A DNA stretch of 64,000 nucleotides from Episyrphus balteatus (Eukaryota; Arthropoda; Insecta; Diptera; Syrphidae). A program made the position numbers and the translations under genes. The stretch is taken from the NCBI RefSeq assembly GCF_945859705.1, contig NC_079134.1, positions 33,742,576 to 33,806,575 on the forward strand, given 5' to 3'. The notes below the pieces were generated by a model that worked only from the letters and a program-made list of their open reading frames with translations, did not search any database and was not told the origin of the DNA. Positions 59,701-64,000 of the stretch are shown here, one piece after another (position 1 is the first letter of the stretch; every line of letters begins with the position of its first letter).

Positions 59701-62700
59701 TTATACATATATTGTTATAATATTTATTGTAGTTATTATTTTTGCGAAGTAAGCTGTTTCAAACCCATTCTTATTTAAACAAGTATCATTTTTGGTTTAG
59801 GTAAATATTTTCGTTAAAAAAATCTAGAAGACTATCCATAATGGTAGAATAGTCACAAATATTTCTGTATCAGTAGCTGTTTTGCATGTAAGCAGTTTCA
59901 GTTATGTATGTCAGAGATGAAGAATCAATCCTAATACACATTAATCCAAGAATGTTTGATTTCCATCTCCATGCCTGCAAATTATTGGGTTTTCTAGGTA
60001 GTTTATGTTATTGTGAGTTTGACGTGGAAAACTTTTCACCCTTAAATATTTGAGCCCGTCCGGAATTTAAATGAAAAAAGAAGTTTGCATCAATTTTTCA
60101 AATGTCACTCTTAATTTGAATCGTTCAGAATAATAATGAGTCAAGTCCATTTGAAATTTGTGCATTATTTTGAACTTTGAGAAGCTTTGTCTCAGGAACT
60201 AAAGGAACTTTAGAAATAAATGTTTCTCAGATAAATAGCTCTATATCTCCATTTTTTCGTTATTTTATACCTACTATTTAATTTAAAATGAAACCTTAAA
60301 TTTTTAAGAGAAGTGGACTTGGCTCATTATTGTTCTGAACGCCTCATTTACTAATCGGGATTTAAAAAAAAATTATATATTTTGAAGTACGATGAGCATT
60401 ATTTTCGGTATTTTGTTATTGTCTTATTTAAAAACCTCGAACATTTATCATTGTGGACTACAGATCAAAACAAAATATAAAATTGAATTTATTTCATAAA
60501 GTCCAAACAAATTCTTGTTTACGTTTTCCTGTTTTTATTTACCACTTTCTTAATTTTTATTACAGATATTGCTACAAATACAAATCTATGATAATCTCAT
60601 CGGTCCAGTTGTTGACTCTTTGAAATACTTAACATCGCTATCCTACGACATGCTTGCCTATTGTCTAATTGAATCATTAGCTTTGGCCGATCGGGATCGA
60701 TTCAAACATGATGGCACCTCAATCTCAGTTTGGTTGCAAAGTTTGTCTTGTTTTTGCGGTGCAATATTCAAAAAGTACAACATTGAGTTGAGTGGACTAC
60801 TACAGTATGTAGCTAATCAGTTAAAAGCTCAAAAGAGTTTGGATTTATTAATTCTCAAAGAAATCGTACAAAAAATGGCTGGCGTTGAATCGGCAGAAGA
60901 AATGACCAACGAACATCTCAATGCTATGTCCGGAGGTGAACTGCTAAGAGGTGAAGCAGGCTATTTCAGTCAAGTACGCAACACAAAGAAATCATCTCAG
61001 CGTCTCAAAGAAGCTCTGGCAAATAATGATCTAGCAGTAACATTGTGCTTACTTATGGCTCAACAAAAACATTGTGTTATTTATCGTGAAACAGCTCAGA
61101 GTCATTTGAAATTAGTTGGAAAGCTATACGATCAATGTCAGGATACATTGGTACAATTTGGTACTTTCCTTGGATCTACTTACTCTGTAGATGAATATGT
61201 TGAAAGACTGCCGTCAATCATTGCCATGTTGCAAGAATATCACATCAATTCGGATGTGGCATTTTTCCTCGCACGTCCAATGTTCTCGCATCAAATTAAT
61301 GTAAGCTCTTTTGAATTTTTGTATACTCATTCTTCACTAAGGACTTTCTGTTTTTTAGCAAAAATATGATCAACTTCGAAAGGCTGATCCAAATGCTAAA
61401 AAGTTGACCACCAATCAAAAGCTACAAAAATACCTAGAAGCTACAACGGCCATTATGAATCCTATTGTAGAATCCGTGCGGCCATTGCATGGACCAAAAG
61501 TCTGGGAAGACATTAGTCCGCAGTTTTTGGTGACGTTTTGGTCATTAAGTATGTATGACCTTCAAGTGCCTACGGATAGTTATCAGAAAGAGATAACAAA
61601 ATTGAAGCATCTTTCTGTTGCGGCAGCTGATTCTAAAGATTCGGTTTGTTTTGTCTTGTTTTTCTTTAATCTGAGCTTGAATTTATAAAGATTGTTGTTT
61701 ATTTTATAGAACTTATCAAAAAATAAAAAAGAACAAGAACGTTATATTGCATTGATGGATAAATTGCAAGATGAGAGAAAAAAGCAACAAGAGCATGTAG
61801 ATAAAACAATTCAGAGACTGACTCAGCAAAAAGATAATTGGTTCCTTTCGAGATCGGCTAAATCGGCGAAAAATGAAACAATTACACAATTTTTACAACT
61901 TTGTCTATTCCCAAGGTAATTTTCTTTTTTTTTCAAAACTAAACGAAAGGTTCATGTTTAACATATTTCCTGGTTAAAAATTTTCAGATGCACGTTTACT
62001 GCCCTCGATGCACTGTATTGTGCGAAGTTCGTTCATACTATTCACAATTTGAAAGCTGCTAATTTTTCCACTTTACTCTGTTATGATAGGGTAAGTTTGT
62101 TTGTTGGTTTAAATTGTTATTATTTTTTTCACATGGAAATTTTATATTGCAGATATTTTGTGACATAACATATTCAGTTACGTCTTGCACTGAAAACGAA
62201 GCAACACGTTATGGTAGATTTTTGTGCGCAATGTTAGAAACTGTTATGAGATGGCACTCTGATCAGGCTACTTTTAATAAAGAATGCGCTAATTATCCTG
62301 GTTTTGTGACTAAGTTCCGTGTTAGTAATCAGGTAAGTTTTGTTGAGTTTAAACTAGTTTCAATTTATTATGAAGTGTAAGGATAAAACACTCCTCTATT
62401 TATGAGTATTAGAGACTATTTTTGGACAAGTGAAGTCTAAGGTTTTTGTGTTTGGAAAAAATTTTTGTTCCGAACAGACTTCATTGTGTTTAATAACTAC
62501 TACTACCTCTACAGCACATGCATTGAATATTTCCCTTGTAAGAATATTGAAATATAGCTCAGGCCTTGAACACAAATCGAGAAGCCAACAATTTCAAACT
62601 ACTAACATTTCGCTTTCCTTGTACAGGTGCTATTCGAATCTTTGATTGTTATTTTTGTTAGAAAACAAAGCATTTATTCGTCTTTGGACACTATTTCCAA

Positions 62701-64000
62701 TGATGTCGGTTTCTGAACTGTTAAATATTTCTATTTGGTGCGATAGGTGGTTCCTCGATTGTTAGCAGAATAGCTTAGTCTGTCGTTTCTGTGTATTTAC
62801 CTTCAACACTTTTATTTATTATATACTCACACTAAAAATTTAATTTCTAAAGCTCTAATTAAATGCAGAAATTCATGAAACAAAAATATTTGAAACAATT
62901 CTATCCAACAGTTTTCTGAAGCCAATGATCACGTAGGATATGAAAACTATCGCCATGTCTGTCACAAATGGCATTATAAGATCACCAAAGCAATTGTCTT
63001 CTGTTTGGATTCAAAGGATTACATGCAAATTCGTAATGCACTTATCATATTGATGCGTATACTACCCCATTATCCTGTTCTAGCTAAGCTTGCACAAATT
63101 ATCGAACGTAAAGTTGAAAAGGTAAACATACAATACAAAAATAATAATTATCGATATTGATTCCTTAGTATGTTTTTTTATTATGCAGGTTAGAGAAGAA
63201 GAGAAGAGCAATCGTCCAGATTTGTTTGTAATTGCATCCAGTTACATCGGTCAATTAAAACACAGAGCATCACACATGATTAAAGAAAGTGATTTCCATC
63301 AAGTCTCTGAAAAACCAGCTAAAGAAGTTCCCGAAGTCAAGACTGTTGCTAATGGAGAAGCTAAAGTTGGTAAGTTAACAAAAGAACCCTTAAAACTTGT
63401 TGAAGAAAAATTTTAAAAATGTTTGTTTGATTTTAGAAAAACGGGAAAAAGAAAGAACTGAAAAGAAAGTCATAAAAGTGATCTCAACCACAGTATCCAC
63501 GAACAATGAAAAAGAAACAACTCGCATTGAAGCACCGGAACGTGTCGAACGCCCAGAACGAGTCGAACGCCCTGAACGAATAGAACGTCCTGAGCGGGTA
63601 GAACGTGCTGAACGAGTAGAACGTCCTGAGCGAATAGAACGTCCAGAGAGATTAGATCGACCAGAGCGAGTGGAACGTCCGGAACGAACAGACCGAACGG
63701 CCCGTGCTGAACGCGCAGATCGTGTGGAACGTCCGGAACGAGTGGAACGTGTTGAAATCAAAGACGAAACCAACGACCGTGAACACCGTACAGCTAAGGA
63801 AATAAAGAAGGAAGAACGCTCTCGAGAAAAGGAACGTGACCGTGAAGAAGAACCCCGTAAACGCGACAAGGAAAAGCGTAGAGACTATCGTTTGGAGTCA
63901 CCTAGTGTTATTGAAGTCATCGACAAGCATGGCGCTACATTGGAATACTATGAGTATGAAACTAAGGACCATGAACGTGAGAGAGACCGGGATCGTGACC
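53720..64000 (+). CDS. tho2: THO complex subunit 2 (tho2/THOC2), 3' end beyond window
   Basis: Exons are 53720-53781, 53902-54067, 54132-54379, 54466-54599, 57969-58216, 58278-58418, 58488-59041, 59102-59288, 60566-61300, 61359-61643, 61710-61915, 61988-62090, 62153-62332, 62912-63121, 63189-63369 and 63437 to the edge, about 1401 codons so far. THOC2 is the scaffold of the nuclear THO/TREX complex, which couples transcription to mRNP packaging and export. Conserved blocks in order: LFREESEGYAKLI (about 165-177), IKSLIGCFNLDPNRVLD, YSRWKNETFLVHP, MKRVSKENVKPVGRLIGKLS, DSLKYLTSLSYDMLAYC, AGLLQYVANQLK-like GLLQYVANQLK, RNTKKSSQRLKEAL, CLLMAQQ, VWEDISPQF, TFWSLSMYDL, SCTENEATRYGRFLCAMLET. The charged C-terminus contains an unusual ER-rich repeat (about 1247-1318). 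All 15 introns are GT-AG and keep frame. Introns 4, 8 and 13 are enlarged. It begins 300 bases after the minisatellite. Confidence 0.95.
55248..56020. mobile_element. TA-target MITE in tho2 intron 4
   Basis: The left end is CTCTGTCCAACAAAAATTGT. The right end inverted is CACTCTGTCCAACAAAAATT, so the left has lost two terminal bases. It is flanked by TA at 55246-55247 and 56021-56022. Pairing goes on through CAGTACAG. A 773-bp, Tc1/mariner-type non-autonomous element. Confidence 0.72.
56900..57320 (-). repeat. Dispersed repeat in tho2 intron 4, related to the hAT body in AsnRS
   Basis: AATAGCACTCTGCGG, TTATCTTCTC and CATTCAACG match, inverted, the stretch about 15630-15790 (CGTTGAATGGG, GAAGATAAAATCGC, GAGTGCTATTAAAT). 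The match continues with divergence toward 16010 (TGGGTTGAGATAG and CTATCTCAGCCC). The same repeat is duplicated at about 19785-20165. Confidence 0.6.
60122..60341. mobile_element. Inverted-repeat element in tho2 intron 8
   Basis: CGTTCAGAATAATAATGAGT and then CAAGTCCA pair with TGGACTTGGCTCATTATTG and TTCTGAACG. No target duplication could be fixed. The size and structure are those of a 220-bp MITE. Confidence 0.6.
63535..63752 (+). repeat. In-frame 18-bp coding repeat in tho2 (ER-P/A-ERV hexapeptide)
   Basis: About twelve in-frame copies of an 18-bp unit encode E-R-P-E-R-V and variants (ERPERI, ERAERV, DRPERV, ERPERT), with imperfect copies in the middle. The result is a roughly 70-residue, alternately charged stretch in the C-terminal tail, before a K/E/R-rich segment. 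The repeat keeps the frame and has no stops. Silent third-base changes between units (GAA/GAG, CGT/CGA/CGG) show it is not a fresh expansion. Confidence 0.88.

Noticed and set aside
63390..63869. 159-codon antisense frame rich in Ser, Gly, Arg
   Set aside because: It is the reverse reading of the 18-bp coding repeat of tho2, kept open by the repeat itself.
1..64000. CRISPR array, phage, operon or other prokaryotic system
   Set aside because: Spliced genes, poly(A) signals and eukaryotic families rule this out. The tandem repeats have no spacer-repeat pattern.

Overview
This window is nuclear DNA of an insect, most likely a fly (Diptera). It is AT-rich. The protein genes are split by introns that are either about 52-160 bp or inflated to 0.6-10 kb, with GT-AG junctions that join in frame. 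The Rpb9 protein is 129 residues and looks almost the same as the Drosophila protein as I remember it. I cannot name the species.

Genes, left to right: (1) GTF3C5/l(2)37Cd, a TFIIIC subunit, + strand, 8 exons, 5878-10313, complete (482 aa). (2) Cytoplasmic asparaginyl-tRNA synthetase, + strand, 4 coding exons, 13115-25002, complete (558 aa), with a 10-kb intron. (3) RpII15/Rpb9, an RNA polymerase II subunit, - strand, 3 exons, 27251-27774, complete (129 aa). (4) A tRNA-Gly(GCC) gene, - strand, 36105-36175. (5) tho2/THOC2, the large THO-complex subunit, + strand, 16 exons from 53720, running off the right edge. All are housekeeping functions in gene expression: Pol III initiation, tRNA charging, Pol II transcription, and mRNP assembly/export. 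Nothing shows they are co-regulated.

The rest is dominated by small non-autonomous DNA transposons, recognised by terminal inverted repeats (TIRs) and target-site duplications (TSDs). TSD classes include 8 bp (hAT or P type), TA (Tc1/mariner type), TAA/TTA (PIF/Harbinger type, at least eight families), TTAA (piggyBac type) and 9 bp (Mutator type). Many are nested. The clearest stacks are at 11.2-12.7 kb (three layers), 15.4-17.6 kb (two layers), 38.5-39.1 kb (two layers) and 52.2-53.4 kb (a minisatellite carrying a MITE carrying a MITE). A Penelope-like GIY-YIG endonuclease fragment lies at 50.6-51.0 kb, and a 1.4-kb fold-back element at 48.0-49.4 kb.

The largest structural event is a perfect head-to-tail duplication of about 4.15 kb (13933-18087 and 18088-22241). 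It copies the 3' 240 bp of AsnRS exon 2, its splice donor and a hAT element into the next intron. The two copies differ by a single base at the junction, so the event is either very recent or an assembly artefact. The intergenic blocks at 31.4-34 kb, 36.2-38.4 kb, 39.9-44 kb and 45.2-47.8 kb hold no coding gene I can recognise.
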